Source of the DNA: Comamonas sp.
Lineage (GTDB): Bacteria; Pseudomonadota; Gammaproteobacteria; Burkholderiales; Burkholderiaceae_C
Assembly: GCF_009360615.1 (NCBI RefSeq)
Contig: NZ_SPEY01000006.1
Coordinates: 87,297-151,296 of the forward strand
Direction of reading: 5' to 3'
Length of the DNA stretch: 64,000 bases
Shown: piece after piece, positions 8,586-18,151 of the stretch
Position numbering within the stretch: position 1 is the stretch's first letter
Layout: each line of letters opens with the position of its first letter
Translations under genes and position numbers: made by a program
Notes under the pieces: model-generated
Told to the model about the DNA's origin: nothing
What the model saw: only the letters and a program-made list of their open reading frames with translations
Databases searched by the model: none

Positions 8586-9713
8586 TCAGATCCCGGCGGC
8601 CTCATCGAGGAACACCTTGGCCCGGCGCGGCGTCACCACCAGGGTTTCACCCTCGCGCAGGCCCATGTCCTTGAATTGCTGTGCGGGAATCTGGGCTTCG
8701 ATCAGCCCGTCCTCACCGGCATGGCTGGCGTTTGGTGTAGTCTCTGAGGGAATAAGTTCCAGCCTTGCGATGGGGCCCACCACAATGGCGCGCGAAAGCT
8801 GGGCCACGATGCCTGTGGGGCGCCCCTGGGCATCGAGGTTCTGGCCCGGAGAGTAGCGCTCCACTTCCAGATCATGGGGGCGCACATAGGCAAAAGCCTG
8901 GCTGTCCTGAGCACCCCGCGCGTCGCTGCTGTCGAGCTGCATGCCCTCGTCCAGATAGACCCGGCCATCGCTGGCACGGCCCTTGAACAGATTCACGTCG
9001 CCCAGGAAGCCATAGACAAACGGCGTGGCCGGATTGTCCCAGACCTGCTGGGGCGTGCCCTCCTGCTCGATCTTGCCCTGGTTGATGACCACCACACGAT
9101 CCGCCACTTCCAGGGCCTCTTCCTGGTCATGCGTCACGAAGATGGAGGTCACATGCAACTCGTCGTGCAACTGACGCAGCCAGCGCCGCAGTTCCTTGCG
9201 CACCTTGGCATCCAGCGCACCAAAAGGCTCGTCCAGCAGCAGCACCTTGGGCTCGACGGCCAGGGCGCGGGCCAGCGCGATACGCTGACGCTGGCCGCCC
9301 GAGAGCTGCGAAGGATAGCGCTCGGCAATCCAGTCCAGCTGCACCAGCTTGAGCAGCTTCATGACCTTTTCCTTGATGACGGCCTCGCTGGGCCGTTCCT
9401 TGCGCGGCTTGACACGCAGGCCGAACGCCACGTTCTCGAACACGGTCATATGGCGGAACAGCGCATAGTGCTGGAACACAAAGCCCACGTTGCGATCGCG
9501 CACGTGGACATCGGTGGTGTCTTCGCCGCTGAAGTGAATGCTCCCCACATCGGCTGTTTCCAGACCCGCGATGATGCGCAGCAGCGTGGTCTTGCCGCAG
9601 CCCGAGGGGCCCAGCAAGGCGATCAGCTCGCCGGACTTGATATCCAGACTCACATCGCGCAGGGCCTGAAAATCGCCAAACTGCTTGCTGACATTACGAA
9701 TTTCGATACTCAT
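8586..9713 (-). CDS. cysA: sulfate/thiosulfate ABC transporter ATP-binding protein
   Basis: 375 residues from ATG 9713 (AAGAGA upstream). Walker [10 protein letters not shown], signature [15 protein letters not shown], Walker [13 protein letters not shown] and switch His ([15 protein letters not shown]) are all present; the C-terminal third is the TOBE-like regulatory domain ([14 protein letters not shown]). It powers import of sulfate or thiosulfate through the CysT/CysW channel. It is the last gene of the sbp-cysT-cysW-cysA order on the minus strand, 29 bp after cysW. Confidence 0.96.
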   Translation of the reverse strand: MSIEIRNVSKQFGDFQALRDVSLDIKSGELIALLGPSGCGKTTLLRIIAGLETADVGSIHFSGEDTTDVHVRDRNVGFVFQHYALFRHMTVFENVAFGLRVKPRKERPSEAVIKEKVMKLLKLVQLDWIAERYPSQLSGGQRQRIALARALAVEPKVLLLDEPFGALDAKVRKELRRWLRQLHDELHVTSIFVTHDQEEALEVADRVVVINQGKIEQEGTPQQVWDNPATPFVYGFLGDVNLFKGRASDGRVYLDEGMQLDSSDARGAQDSQAFAYVRPHDLEVERYSPGQNLDAQGRPTGIVAQLSRAIVVGPIARLELIPSETTPNASHAGEDGLIEAQIPAQQFKDMGLREGETLVVTPRRAKVFLDEAAGI

Positions 9714-9742
9714 GATGAATCTCTTGTTCTGATCCGGGCAGC

Positions 9743-10783
9743 TCAGGCTGCCTTGGCGGTTTTGTTCTTTGCGAGGCTGATCTGGCCTGGGCGCTCGGGC
9801 GGTGCTTCGGCTGCGGCCCTGGCCTGCTGCTCGGCACGCCACTCGGCGAAGGACTTGATCACCAGGGTCACCAAGGCCAGCAGCGCCAGCAGGGATGCCA
9901 CGGCGAAGGCGGCCGCCGCCTGGTAGTCGGCATACAGCACTTCCACGTGCAAGGGCATGGTGTTGGTCTGGCCCCGGATATGGCCGGAGACCACGGACAC
10001 GGCACCGAACTCACCCATGGCACGGGCATTGCACAGGATCACGCCATAGACCAGACCCCATTTGATATTGGGAAGAGTGACATTCCAGAAGGTCTGCCAG
10101 CCCGAGGCACCTAGCACGATGGCGGCCTGCTCCTCGTCGCTGCCCTGGGCCTGCATCAGCGGGATCAGTTCGCGGGCGATGAAAGGGAAGGTCACGAACA
10201 CCGTGGCCAGCACAATGCCTGGCACGGCAAAGATGACCTGGATCTGATGCTGGGCCAGCCAGGGCCCCAGCCAGCCATTGGCGCCGAACACCAGCACGTA
10301 CATCAGACCCGCAACCACGGGCGAGATGGAGAACGGCAGATCGATCAAGGTCGTCAAAAAGGCCTTGCCCTTGAACTCATACTTGGCAATGCACCACGCG
10401 GCTGCCACGCCGAAGACCAGGTTCAGGGGCACGGCAATCAGCGCCGTCAACAGCGTGAGCTTGATGGAAGAGATCGCATCGGGCTCACCCAGCGCCGTGA
10501 CATAGACCTCCCAGCCCTTGCGCAGTGCTTCGCCAAACACGGAAAGCAGCGGCAGGATCAGGAAGACCAGCATGAAAAGCAAGGCCACCGAGGTCAGGAC
10601 CCAGCGCACCCATCGTGGCTCGGTCGTGGTCATCTTCTCCAGCCTGGCGGCCTGGGGCGGAGCCGTGATCTTGTACAGCGCGACCAGAACCACAAGCGCA
10701 ATGCCGACGACGGTGAACAGATGCGCCCAGATGGGCAGCAGATTGGGAAACAGCGCCTGAATCGCTGCATGGATCGAAGACAT
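9743..10783 (-). CDS. cysW: sulfate ABC transporter permease CysW
   Basis: 346 residues from ATG 10783, which follows the cysT stop by one base (TGAgATG) and so is coupled. The conserved part (from about residue 51, [11 protein letters not shown]) contains the usual six membrane helices and the EAA-loop region [23 protein letters not shown]. The first 50 residues form an extra segment with one hydrophobic helix ([15 protein letters not shown]) that standard CysW proteins lack. An alternative ATG at 10633 has GGAG just upstream and would give a standard 296-residue protein. It forms half of the sulfate channel in the inner membrane. Confidence 0.93.
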   Translation of the reverse strand: MSSIHAAIQALFPNLLPIWAHLFTVVGIALVVLVALYKITAPPQAARLEKMTTTEPRWVRWVLTSVALLFMLVFLILPLLSVFGEALRKGWEVYVTALGEPDAISSIKLTLLTALIAVPLNLVFGVAAAWCIAKYEFKGKAFLTTLIDLPFSISPVVAGLMYVLVFGANGWLGPWLAQHQIQVIFAVPGIVLATVFVTFPFIARELIPLMQAQGSDEEQAAIVLGASGWQTFWNVTLPNIKWGLVYGVILCNARAMGEFGAVSVVSGHIRGQTNTMPLHVEVLYADYQAAAAFAVASLLALLALVTLVIKSFAEWRAEQQARAAAEAPPERPGQISLAKNKTAKAA

Positions 10784-10784
10784 C

Positions 10785-11642
10785 TCAGCGGCCCCCCTGC
10801 GCCTTGCGCTGCCATGCCTGCAGTGCGTTGATCAGCAGCAGCAATACAAAAGAGATCAGCAGCATCACCACGGCAACGGCCGTGGCGCCTGCCACATCGT
10901 GTTGATCCAGCTTGGCCATGATGATCAGCGGAGTGATTTCCGAGACCATGGGAATGTTGCCGGCAATGAAGATCACCGAGCCATATTCACCCACGGCGCG
11001 CGCAAAGGCCATGGCGAAACCGGTCAGCAGTGCGGGGCCGATATGGGGCAGGATGACCTTGTAGAAAATCTGCCAGCGCGAAGCCCCCAGACTGGTCGCC
11101 GCCTCCTCCAGCTCCTTCTCGAAGTCCTCCAGCACCGGTTGCACGGTACGCACCACAAAAGGCAGACCGATGAAGATCAGCGCAATGGCGATGCCCTTGG
11201 GGTTGTAGGCCATCTGAATGCCCAGCGACTCGAAGTACTGTCCGATCCAGCCGTTGCCCGCATACAGGGCAGACAGTGCGATACCGGCAACGGCCGTAGG
11301 CAGCGCAAACGGCAGATCGACCAGGGCATCCACCACCTTCTTGCCGGGGAACTGGTAGCGCACTAGCACCCAGGCAATCAGCATGCCGAACACCACATTC
11401 ACCGCCGCAGCGACAAAGGACATGGTGAAGGACAGTTCGTAGGAAGCGACCACGGCGGGTGCAGCAACCGCGGACCAGAACTGCTCCCAGGTCAATGAGA
11501 AGCTCTTGAACAGCAGGGCGACCAGGGGGATGAGCACGATGATGCTCAGATAGAAAATGGTGTAGCCCAGCGTCAGCCCGAAACCGGGCAACACTCGCTT
11601 GGCACTACGCGCCTTGCGGGGGGCTAGGACAGCAGAGGACAT
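10785..11642 (-). CDS. cysT: sulfate ABC transporter permease CysT
   Basis: 285 residues with six predicted membrane helices. The EAA loop reads [22 protein letters not shown], characteristic of sulfate permeases, and the [23 protein letters not shown] segment is diagnostic of CysT (CysU). It pairs with CysW. It follows sbp by 157 bp, the gap containing repeat copy B. Confidence 0.95.
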   Translation of the reverse strand: MSSAVLAPRKARSAKRVLPGFGLTLGYTIFYLSIIVLIPLVALLFKSFSLTWEQFWSAVAAPAVVASYELSFTMSFVAAAVNVVFGMLIAWVLVRYQFPGKKVVDALVDLPFALPTAVAGIALSALYAGNGWIGQYFESLGIQMAYNPKGIAIALIFIGLPFVVRTVQPVLEDFEKELEEAATSLGASRWQIFYKVILPHIGPALLTGFAMAFARAVGEYGSVIFIAGNIPMVSEITPLIIMAKLDQHDVAGATAVAVVMLLISFVLLLLINALQAWQRKAQGGR

Positions 11643-11733
11643 ATTCAGAGACAGAACGGGGGGAAGATCTCGCTGACGGTCAATCAGGCACGACCCAGCT
11701 CAAAAAACGCGGAGCAAGGGCCGACCGACAGCG

Positions 11734-11795
11734 AGGATGTTGCCCTGCTCCCGCGCAGCGAGAGAGGGGGCAGCCGCAAGGCGACTCGGAAGAAG
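11734..11795 (-). repeat. GC-rich interspersed repeat, copy B (behind sbp)
   Basis: The core ctcccgcgcagcgagagag followed by ggggcagccgcaaggcgac parallels copy A (gcaaagcgagagggggaagg). It ends 4 bp from the sbp stop and separates sbp from cysT. Confidence 0.6.
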
Positions 11796-11799
11796 TCGG

Positions 11800-12801
11800 T
11801 TATTTGCCGGGGGTATACAGCTTGTCGAACTGGCCGCCATCGTTGAAGTGCACCTTCTGCGCTTCGCTCAGAGAGCCGAAGTACTTGGCCACGGTGAACT
11901 GCTTGATGGGCTTGAACTGGTCGGCATGCTTCTTCAACACCGCTTCGGAGCGAGGGCGTATCGCATGCTTGGCAGCGATTTCCTGTGCTTCGTCGGAGTA
12001 CAGCCACTGCAGATAGTCCGTGGCCAGCTGGGTCGTTCCCTTCTTGGCCACGGTCCGCTCGACCACGGCCACGGGGTTCTCGGCCACGATGCTCACCGAG
12101 GGGTAGACCGCGTCGACCTTGCCCTGGCCGAACTCACGGTCCACGGAGACGACTTCGGATTCAAAGGTGATGAGCACATCGCCGATGTTGCGCTGCAGGA
12201 AGATGCTGGTCGCGTCGCGGCCGCCCTTGCCGAGCACGGGCACGTTCTTGTAGAGCTTCTGCACGAATTCGGCGGCTTGCGCGTCAGTGCCGCCCTTTTC
12301 ACGCACCGAGCCCCAGGCGGCCAGATAGGCATAACGGCCATTGCCGCCAGTCTTGGGGTTGACCACCACAACCTTCACGTCGGGACGCACCAGATCGGAC
12401 CAGTCCTTGATGTTCTTGGGATTACCGTTGCGCACCAGAAACAGCATGGTCGATGTGGTGGGCGATGCATCGTGCGGGAACTTCTTGTTCCAGTCCTTGG
12501 CGACCACGCCGTTCTGGGCCAGGAAATCCACATCGGTCGTCGTGTTGAAAGTCACCACATCGGCAGCCAGCCCGTCGTTGACGGCACGCGCCTGGGCACT
12601 GGAGCCGCCATGCGACTGGTCCACCTTGATGTCCACGCCCTTGGTCTTCTTGTAATGGGCGATGAAGGCAGCGTTGTAATCCTTGTAGAACTCGCGCGCC
12701 ACGTCATAGGAGACATTGAGCAGCTGGGTTTGCGCCGAGGCAGCGCCTGCCGCTGCCAGTGCGAGGGATGCCAACAGTGTCTTGAGCTTCGCGGAATGCA
12801 T
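11800..12801 (-). CDS. sbp: periplasmic sulfate-binding protein
   Basis: 333 residues from ATG 12801 (AAAAGG upstream). A cleavable signal peptide (MHSAKLKTLLASLALAAAG, cleaved after ASA) is followed by the mature sulfate-binding fold: LLNVSYDVAREFYKDYN, DQSHGGSSAQARAV and AYLAAWGS are family hallmarks of Sbp/CysP. The frame is open further upstream but that part lies in the AT-rich promoter and has no binding-protein similarity. It delivers sulfate or thiosulfate to CysTWA. First gene of the cluster; the 218 bp upstream (12802-13019) are strikingly AT-rich and hold no gene. Confidence 0.95.
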   Translation of the reverse strand: MHSAKLKTLLASLALAAAGAASAQTQLLNVSYDVAREFYKDYNAAFIAHYKKTKGVDIKVDQSHGGSSAQARAVNDGLAADVVTFNTTTDVDFLAQNGVVAKDWNKKFPHDASPTTSTMLFLVRNGNPKNIKDWSDLVRPDVKVVVVNPKTGGNGRYAYLAAWGSVREKGGTDAQAAEFVQKLYKNVPVLGKGGRDATSIFLQRNIGDVLITFESEVVSVDREFGQGKVDAVYPSVSIVAENPVAVVERTVAKKGTTQLATDYLQWLYSDEAQEIAAKHAIRPRSEAVLKKHADQFKPIKQFTVAKYFGSLSEAQKVHFNDGGQFDKLYTPGK

Positions 12802-13019
12802 GGTTCGCAGCCTTTTCTTGAGCAATGTATATAGATGTACACATTGTGCGAACGACTCCTTAAAACTCAAAAGAATATATTTTTCTTTGTTTTTCTGGAA
12901 ATCAATATAAAGAATAAAACAGCGCATATTATTGCGCTTAGAACCGCCTCAAACGCTTATCTATAAAGCATATGACGCTATCAAAAATGAATCCAGAAAG
13001 TGTCTGAGACCGGCTCTCG

Positions 13020-13616
13020 TCAGGCCGCAAGTGCTGTTGCCGGTACGGGCCGCACCGCGGCAGGCGGAGTCTGTGCATTCCAGCCGCCCTGCTCTGTCAG
13101 CGACTGCAGCAGCGCCAGCCCCAGGGGCCAGGCTCCAAAGCCCGACTCGATATTGATATGTCCGGCATTCTGCAAACGTACCAGCTCGCTGCCCCAGGCC
13201 CTGGCATAGGCACCTGCACGACGGATGGGGCAGAACGGATCGTTGCTGCTGGCCACCAGCACGCTGCGATAGGGTAGCGGCGCATAAGGCACGGGCGCAA
13301 AGTCCGCCAGCTGGGCACGTCGCTCAGGATCGGCAGGCGCCACCAGCAAGGCACCATGCACGCGCGCTGCCGCAGCCTCGCCCAAATGCGCGGTGGTGAT
13401 GCAGCCCAGGCTGTGGGCCACGATGACGGCAGGACGCTCGTCGCTGAGCAAGACTCTTTCCAGCTCCCCTACCCAGGCATCGCGGTGCGGCACCAGCCAG
13501 TCCTGCTGCTGAACGCGCACGGCGCCCTCCAGCTGCTCGGCCCACAGGCTTTGCCAATGACCGGGTCCGGAGTTACGCCAGCCTGGCACGATCACGATGC
13601 GAAATGGGGATGTCAT
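13020..13616 (-). CDS. RBBP9/YdeN-family serine hydrolase
   Basis: 198 residues, alpha/beta hydrolase fold. It begins with the family motif IVIVPGWRNSGPGHWQ; the nucleophile elbow is AHSLGC, the acid lies in SSNDPFCP and the His in QNAGHINIESGFG. Such small hydrolases are esterases of unknown physiological substrate. It stands alone on the minus strand next to the LysR/azoreductase pair. Confidence 0.88.
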   Translation of the reverse strand: MTSPFRIVIVPGWRNSGPGHWQSLWAEQLEGAVRVQQQDWLVPHRDAWVGELERVLLSDERPAVIVAHSLGCITTAHLGEAAAARVHGALLVAPADPERRAQLADFAPVPYAPLPYRSVLVASSNDPFCPIRRAGAYARAWGSELVRLQNAGHINIESGFGAWPLGLALLQSLTEQGGWNAQTPPAAVRPVPATALAA

Positions 13617-13757
13617 GCTGCCTCCTGTAATCTAGGAGCGGCGGCCCTGGCGTGGGAAAAAGCCCGGCGCGCTCCTGATCTGATAACAAGGCAGTCATTG
13701 TGGGCACGGCCTTCGCAAATCCCAACGAATGTTTTGTTGTTATCTTATGGGCAGAAG

Positions 13758-14699
13758 CTAATGCGCCACGGAGGCCGATGCCGCCTTTTGCGCGGCTGAG
13801 ATGCTGCTGCCCGGCATGCGCTCTCCGAGAAAGTCCAGGAAATGCCGTACCGCCGGTGCCAGCCCGCGCCGCGAGGGAAACACCGCATGCACGATGCCGC
13901 GCGGAGGTGCCCATTGCGGCAGCAGCTGCACCAGCGTGCCCTGGTTCAACGCGTCCTGACACATATAGTCAGGCAGCCAGCACATGCCGCTGCCGGCCAG
14001 AGCCGCAAATTTCAGCGTCAGCAAGTCATCGACCACATAGCGCGGCTGCAGCTGCAACCGGTGCTCCTTGCCTTCGGGCCCGACGAGCAGCAGGCTGGAA
14101 TGGCCGTCAACGGCCGTCATGGCCATGCTGTCCAGCAGTTGCAGGTCCTCCAGCGTGCGGGGCGTGCCCTGTCGCTGCAGCAGATCGGGGCTGGCCACCA
14201 GGATCTGACGCGAGCTGTCGAGCCGCTTGACGACCATGGAGCCGCTGTCCTCCAGCGTGGCTCGCACTCGCAATGCGACATCCACCCCCTCCTCGACCAG
14301 ATTGACAGGGCGGTTGGTGACCTGCATCTCCACCTGCACCAGCGGACAGCGCTTGAGGAATTCAGGCATCAGCTCGCCCAATACTGTCTGGGCCAGCGTC
14401 ACCGGACAGGTCACGCGGATGGTGCCGCGCGGCTCGGTCTGTACCTCGGCCACGGCATCCGAGGCCGCCAGGGCCGCATCTCGCATGGCCTGTCCATGGC
14501 GCAAAAAGGTCTCTCCGACCTGCGTCAGAGACAGCTTGCGGGTGGTGCGCTGCAGCAAGCGCACCCCGAGATGGGCCTCGAGTTCGGCGACACGGCGCGA
14601 GAGGCGCGACTTGGGAATGCCCAGTGCCCGCCCGGCAGCCGCAAAGCCGCCGCGCTCGACCACTTCGACGAAGTACAGCATGTCGTTGAGATCCACCAT
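13758..14699 (-). CDS. LysR-family regulator, divergent from azoR
   Basis: 313 residues from ATG 14699, which has AAGGA 7 bases upstream; the ATG at 14705 is too close to it. The N-terminal helix-turn-helix is MLYFVEVVERGGFAAAGRAL with SRLSRRVAELEAHLG, followed by a CrgA-type effector domain (VTCPVTLAQTVLGELMPEFL, EGVDVALRVRATLEDS). It is divergent from an azoreductase gene with a 194-bp AT-rich gap, the usual layout of a LysR regulator and its target quinone or azo reductase. Confidence 0.88.
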   Translation of the reverse strand: MVDLNDMLYFVEVVERGGFAAAGRALGIPKSRLSRRVAELEAHLGVRLLQRTTRKLSLTQVGETFLRHGQAMRDAALAASDAVAEVQTEPRGTIRVTCPVTLAQTVLGELMPEFLKRCPLVQVEMQVTNRPVNLVEEGVDVALRVRATLEDSGSMVVKRLDSSRQILVASPDLLQRQGTPRTLEDLQLLDSMAMTAVDGHSSLLLVGPEGKEHRLQLQPRYVVDDLLTLKFAALAGSGMCWLPDYMCQDALNQGTLVQLLPQWAPPRGIVHAVFPSRRGLAPAVRHFLDFLGERMPGSSISAAQKAASASVAH

Positions 14700-14893
14700 G
14701 CACATTTCCTTGGAATCGATTGAATTGATATTTGGAACGATCTATCGCATTTTTGCAGACTTACCGCCAAATCTAAACAAATCTACAATCTATTCCATTG
14801 CGATTCACCACCTATCACTGTTTTGCCGCAACGCAGCATCCAGGCGAGGCAAGAAGTGTTCCCTGACTGATTTTTAGAGGTATAGATACCAAT

Positions 14894-15511
14894 ATGCAAA
14901 TCCTGCACATCGACTCGTCCATCACGGGCTCCAATTCCGTGACCCGCGCACTGACTGCCGACATCGTTGCGAGCCTCAAGCAGGCCCAGCCCGAAGCCAA
15001 GGTGGACTACCTGGATCTGGCCGTAAACGCCCCCAGCCACCTGAGCGCACAGTCTCTGGGGTTTCGTACCGGCCAGGCGGCTGCCACCGAAATCGAACGC
15101 CAGGAAAACGCCGTCTCCGAAGCCCTGGTCAGCCAGTTCCTGGCCGCTGATGTGATCGTCGTAGGCGCCCCCTTCTACAACTTCACGATTCCCACGCAAC
15201 TCAAGGCCTGGCTGGATCGCATTGCACAGGCCGGCCGTACGTTCAAGTACACCGCGACAGGCCCGGTGGGACTGGCCGGCGACAAGAAGGTCATCGTGGC
15301 GTCGGCGCGCGGTGGTGCCTATTCCACCAGCGAAGCGGGCCAGGCCATGGAGCACCAGGAAAGCTATCTGAAGGTGATCTTCGGCTTCATGGGCGTGACC
15401 GACGTGACCATTGTTCGCGCTGAAGGCGTGGCCATGGGCCCCGACGCCAAGGCTGCCGCCCTGGAAGCAGCCAAGGCCCAGATCGAGCAGGCACAAGCCG
15501 TCGCTGCCTGA
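14894..15511 (+). CDS. azoR: FMN-dependent NADH-azoreductase
   Basis: 205 residues. Flavodoxin-like fold with the start [18 protein letters not shown] and the conserved FMN-binding segment [17 protein letters not shown] followed by [11 protein letters not shown]. AzoR enzymes reduce quinones and azo compounds using NADH and protect against thiol and quinone stress. It is probably induced through the divergent LysR regulator. Confidence 0.93.
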   Translation: MQILHIDSSITGSNSVTRALTADIVASLKQAQPEAKVDYLDLAVNAPSHLSAQSLGFRTGQAAATEIERQENAVSEALVSQFLAADVIVVGAPFYNFTIPTQLKAWLDRIAQAGRTFKYTATGPVGLAGDKKVIVASARGGAYSTSEAGQAMEHQESYLKVIFGFMGVTDVTIVRAEGVAMGPDAKAAALEAAKAQIEQAQAVAA

Positions 15512-15531
15512 TCGCCGAGATGCAGACAAGA

Positions 15532-15563
15532 GCCGGTAACGCCCCAGGGCGTACCGGTTTTTT
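15532..15563 (+). terminator. rho-independent terminator behind azoR
   Basis: Stem ccggta(a)cgccc / gggcgtaccgg with one bulged A, followed by six T. Confidence 0.85.
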
Positions 15564-15711
15564 GCACAAGAAAGCACCCAACTTCAGATTGGCGGACATT
15601 TCCGACTGAAGTTCTCGCTGAAAATGCCGATCTGACTCCCTGAACCCGCTGTTTTTGATACGCTGAAAACAGTTCGAACCCTTTCAGGTCCGAGTCCCCT
15701 TTGGCTCGGAT

Positions 15712-16149
15712 GTGTTTGCTCAGATGCCAGCTTCCATTCCCAAGTCCTCAGCCGTCCGTCAGGCGCCCCAGCGCTCCGACGAAAATCTCGTCCTCACCGC
15801 CATTGCCGCATTTCTGGTGGCAGCGCTGGTTCTGGGCACGGTCGCCTATCGATATTTCAAGCATTCGCAGCAGCAGCAGGAACAGACTCGCAGCGAGCGT
15901 CAGGCCTACAAGCGCTACAACGACTATCTGGACTCCACCGAGCAGGCCGCAGCCAAGCCTGCCGCCAGCCAATCCGTACCCGCAACGGCCAGCTCGCCAG
16001 CGCCTGCTGCGCCGCCGAGCATGGCCGAGAAGCTGCTCAGCCACCCGGCCGTCACGCCCGGTCCCGGCTTCAGCGCTCCCGGCGTCCAGCAGACTGGCGT
16101 GGCCATCATCGATGCGATCGATCACGCCCAGGCAACCGCCAGACAGTAA
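15712..16149 (+). CDS. hypothetical single-pass membrane protein
   Basis: About 145 residues from GTG 15712, or 141 from ATG 15724; neither has a clear Shine-Dalgarno sequence. One membrane helix lies near residues 26-47 (LTAIAAFLVAALVLGTVAYRYF), followed by a Gln/Glu-rich stretch and an Ala/Pro-rich tail, suggesting a short cytoplasmic N-terminus and an extended periplasmic part. I recognise no domain. The gene stands alone between azoR and the convergent SDR gene. Confidence 0.6.
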   Translation: MFAQMPASIPKSSAVRQAPQRSDENLVLTAIAAFLVAALVLGTVAYRYFKHSQQQQEQTRSERQAYKRYNDYLDSTEQAAAKPAASQSVPATASSPAPAAPPSMAEKLLSHPAVTPGPGFSAPGVQQTGVAIIDAIDHAQATARQ

Positions 16150-16183
16150 GGCCAGACGGGCAGCACGTCCTGCAGCCCCCTTC

Positions 16184-16981
16184 TCAGCGCATCACCAGAC
16201 CGCCGTCGACCAGCAACAGCTGCCCGGTCATGAAGCCGCTGAGTTCCGACGCCAGAAACAACACCGGCCCAGCCACATCCTCGGGCCGCGCCAGCCGGCG
16301 CAGCGGGGTGGCCGCCATCAATGATTCCCGAAAAGACTCCTTGCTGCCCTGCGTGCCCTGGGTGGGATAGACCAGTCCGGGCGCCACGCAGTTGACGCGG
16401 ATGCCCACCGGCCCCAGCTCGCTGGCCAGATTCCGGCTGAAGGCCAGCAAAGCCCCCTTGGATGTCGTGTAGTCGTGATAGGCGACGACAGGCTGCTCCA
16501 CCAGGTTGCTGACGATATTGACAATGCTGCCGCGCGCACGCTGGCGCATCAGTGGCAGCACCGCACGACAGACATTGAAGCTTGCCCCCACGGCACCGTC
16601 GAACTGGGCCTGATAGTCTGACCATTGCAGATCGTCAAACCGGCTGCGGCGCTCCGGGTCGAAAACATAGGGTCTGAAGGCGTTGTTGACCACGATGTCG
16701 ATGCCACCGGCATCGCGCACGATGCTGTCCACCATGCTCTGCACCGCATAGGGTGAACCCACGTCGGCCTTGACCGCCCATGCATCGCCGCCCGAGTCCT
16801 TGCCCGCAGCCAGGCAGGCATCCACGGTGCCGGCTGCCGCCTCGTCGTTGGACAGGTAGTTGACGGCCACCGTCGCGCCCTCGCGCGCAAACGCCAGGGC
16901 GATCGCCGCGCCGATGCCGCGGCCGGCACCCGTCACCAGCACCACCTTGCCGCGCAGGCCCATGGAAGAAGACTGATTCAT
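16184..16981 (-). CDS. SDR-family oxidoreductase (FabG-like)
   Basis: 265 residues from ATG 16981 (a TTG at 17005 is the alternative). Rossmann motif TGAGRGIG at the N-terminus, NNA motif (VVNNAFRP), catalytic Ser in NIVSNLVEQ and the YxxxK pair in YHDYTTSKGALL, and the C-terminal GQLLLVDGGLVM typical of 3-oxoacyl-ACP reductase-like SDRs. It reduces a carbonyl with NAD(P)H; the substrate is not readable. It is on the same strand as the TPP-riboswitch operon, 149 bp behind the binding-protein gene, with repeat copy C between, so co-transcription is plausible but not certain. In that setting an aldehyde-to-alcohol reductase role would fit. Confidence 0.85.
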   Translation of the reverse strand: MNQSSSMGLRGKVVLVTGAGRGIGAAIALAFAREGATVAVNYLSNDEAAAGTVDACLAAGKDSGGDAWAVKADVGSPYAVQSMVDSIVRDAGGIDIVVNNAFRPYVFDPERRSRFDDLQWSDYQAQFDGAVGASFNVCRAVLPLMRQRARGSIVNIVSNLVEQPVVAYHDYTTSKGALLAFSRNLASELGPVGIRVNCVAPGLVYPTQGTQGSKESFRESLMAATPLRRLARPEDVAGPVLFLASELSGFMTGQLLLVDGGLVMR

Positions 16982-17056
16982 ATTCACGATTTTCCGCTCA
17001 GGCAATGGGAGGGCCCCTGCGAGAGACAGCAGACAAGACCTTGGCGGACCGGCAGC

Positions 17057-17129
17057 GTGCAGTCGTCACCCTCTCGCAGGAAGTGGGGGATGGCGCGGGG
17101 CCACCTGGGCAGCGCGCCTCAGGGGAAGA
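17057..17129 (-). repeat. GC-rich interspersed repeat, copy C (behind the NMT1/THI5-like gene)
   Basis: Contains ccctctcgcaggaagtgggg and the terminal part gcgcgcctcagggg, shared with copy D (aagcgcctcagggg). Abuts the stop codon at 17131. Confidence 0.55.
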
Positions 17130-17130
17130 T

Positions 17131-18129
17131 TTAAAGCGCAACCACCACATCCGACACCTTGATCTGACGCTGCACCATGCCCAGCGCCCGGTAGGCATCG
17201 GCACCCTTTTGCAGCGCGACCATATCGAAACTGCCCAGCGGCTGACCCTGGACTGCCGGCATGGAGGCGGCATTGCGCAGGCGTATCACGTCCAGATTGA
17301 TGTCGCGGCGCGTGCCATCGATGGCATATTTGCTGGCCAGCACCGAGGCCTCCTCGGGGTTCGCCATCATCCAGGCGGCGCTTTCGCGATAGCCCTTGAC
17401 GAAAGCCTTGAGCAAGTCCTTCTTCTGCAGGAATACCTCCTCGCGCACCACAAACATGTCGCTGGACATATTGAGGTGGTCGCTGACCTGCATCACATTG
17501 ACTTCACCCATGCCCTTGCGCAGCCCCACGGCCAGGCCGGTATCCGTGGCGGCCGTGGCGTCCACCTGCCCCTGCATCAAGGGAGCAAAGTTGAGCAGAC
17601 CGGTCACGACAATGCTCACATCGGTCTCCTTGAGGCCGGCCTGATGCAGCATCACCAGCAGGTTCTGGCGCGTTCCGCTGGCGAGGCTGTAGACGCCGAT
17701 CTTCTTGCCCTTGAGGTCAGCGGGCTTGCGAATGCCCGAAGACTTGAGCGAGACCACGTTGAACACGTTCTGCGGATAGATATCGTAGATCGCCACCAGC
17801 TTCTCGCCCTTGTCCAGCGCCATGAAGAAGGAGCCGGGGTCGGTGAATGCCACATCCGCCTGGCCGCTGAGGATATTGCGGATCGCATCGCCGCCCCCCG
17901 CGCCGGGCAGATAGGCCAGCTCCACGCCATTCGACTTGAAAAAGCCCTTCTCGGGTTCGACCAGGAGATTGGTGATCTCGCTGATGGGCTTGCTCCAGCC
18001 CGCCAGGCGGATCTTGCCCTGCAGAGGCACCGCCATGCTGGTGCCGGTCATGGCAAGGCCGCTCAGGCCGGCACAGGCGCCGAGCAGGCTGCGGCGGGAG
18101 ATGAACGAAGTCTGGTTGCTGAGGTGCAT
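17131..18129 (-). CDS. ABC transporter substrate-binding protein, NMT1/THI5-like
   Basis: 332 residues from ATG 18129. The N-terminus SRRSLLGACAGLSGLAMTG is a twin-arginine-like signal peptide. The mature part has the NMT1/THI5 hallmarks: GFFKSNGVELAYLPGAGGGD, SGQADVAFTDPGSFFMA and KPADLKGKKIGVYS. The family binds thiamine pyrimidine precursors, sulfonates, nitrate or similar compounds in the periplasm. Because a TPP riboswitch heads the operon, a thiamine precursor or a derivative is the best guess (ThiY-like role). It is the third component after the ATPase and permease genes upstream. Confidence 0.86.
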   Translation of the reverse strand: MHLSNQTSFISRRSLLGACAGLSGLAMTGTSMAVPLQGKIRLAGWSKPISEITNLLVEPEKGFFKSNGVELAYLPGAGGGDAIRNILSGQADVAFTDPGSFFMALDKGEKLVAIYDIYPQNVFNVVSLKSSGIRKPADLKGKKIGVYSLASGTRQNLLVMLHQAGLKETDVSIVVTGLLNFAPLMQGQVDATAATDTGLAVGLRKGMGEVNVMQVSDHLNMSSDMFVVREEVFLQKKDLLKAFVKGYRESAAWMMANPEEASVLASKYAIDGTRRDINLDVIRLRNAASMPAVQGQPLGSFDMVALQKGADAYRALGMVQRQIKVSDVVVAL

Positions 18130-18151
18130 GACAAATGGTGTGAAGAGGCAG

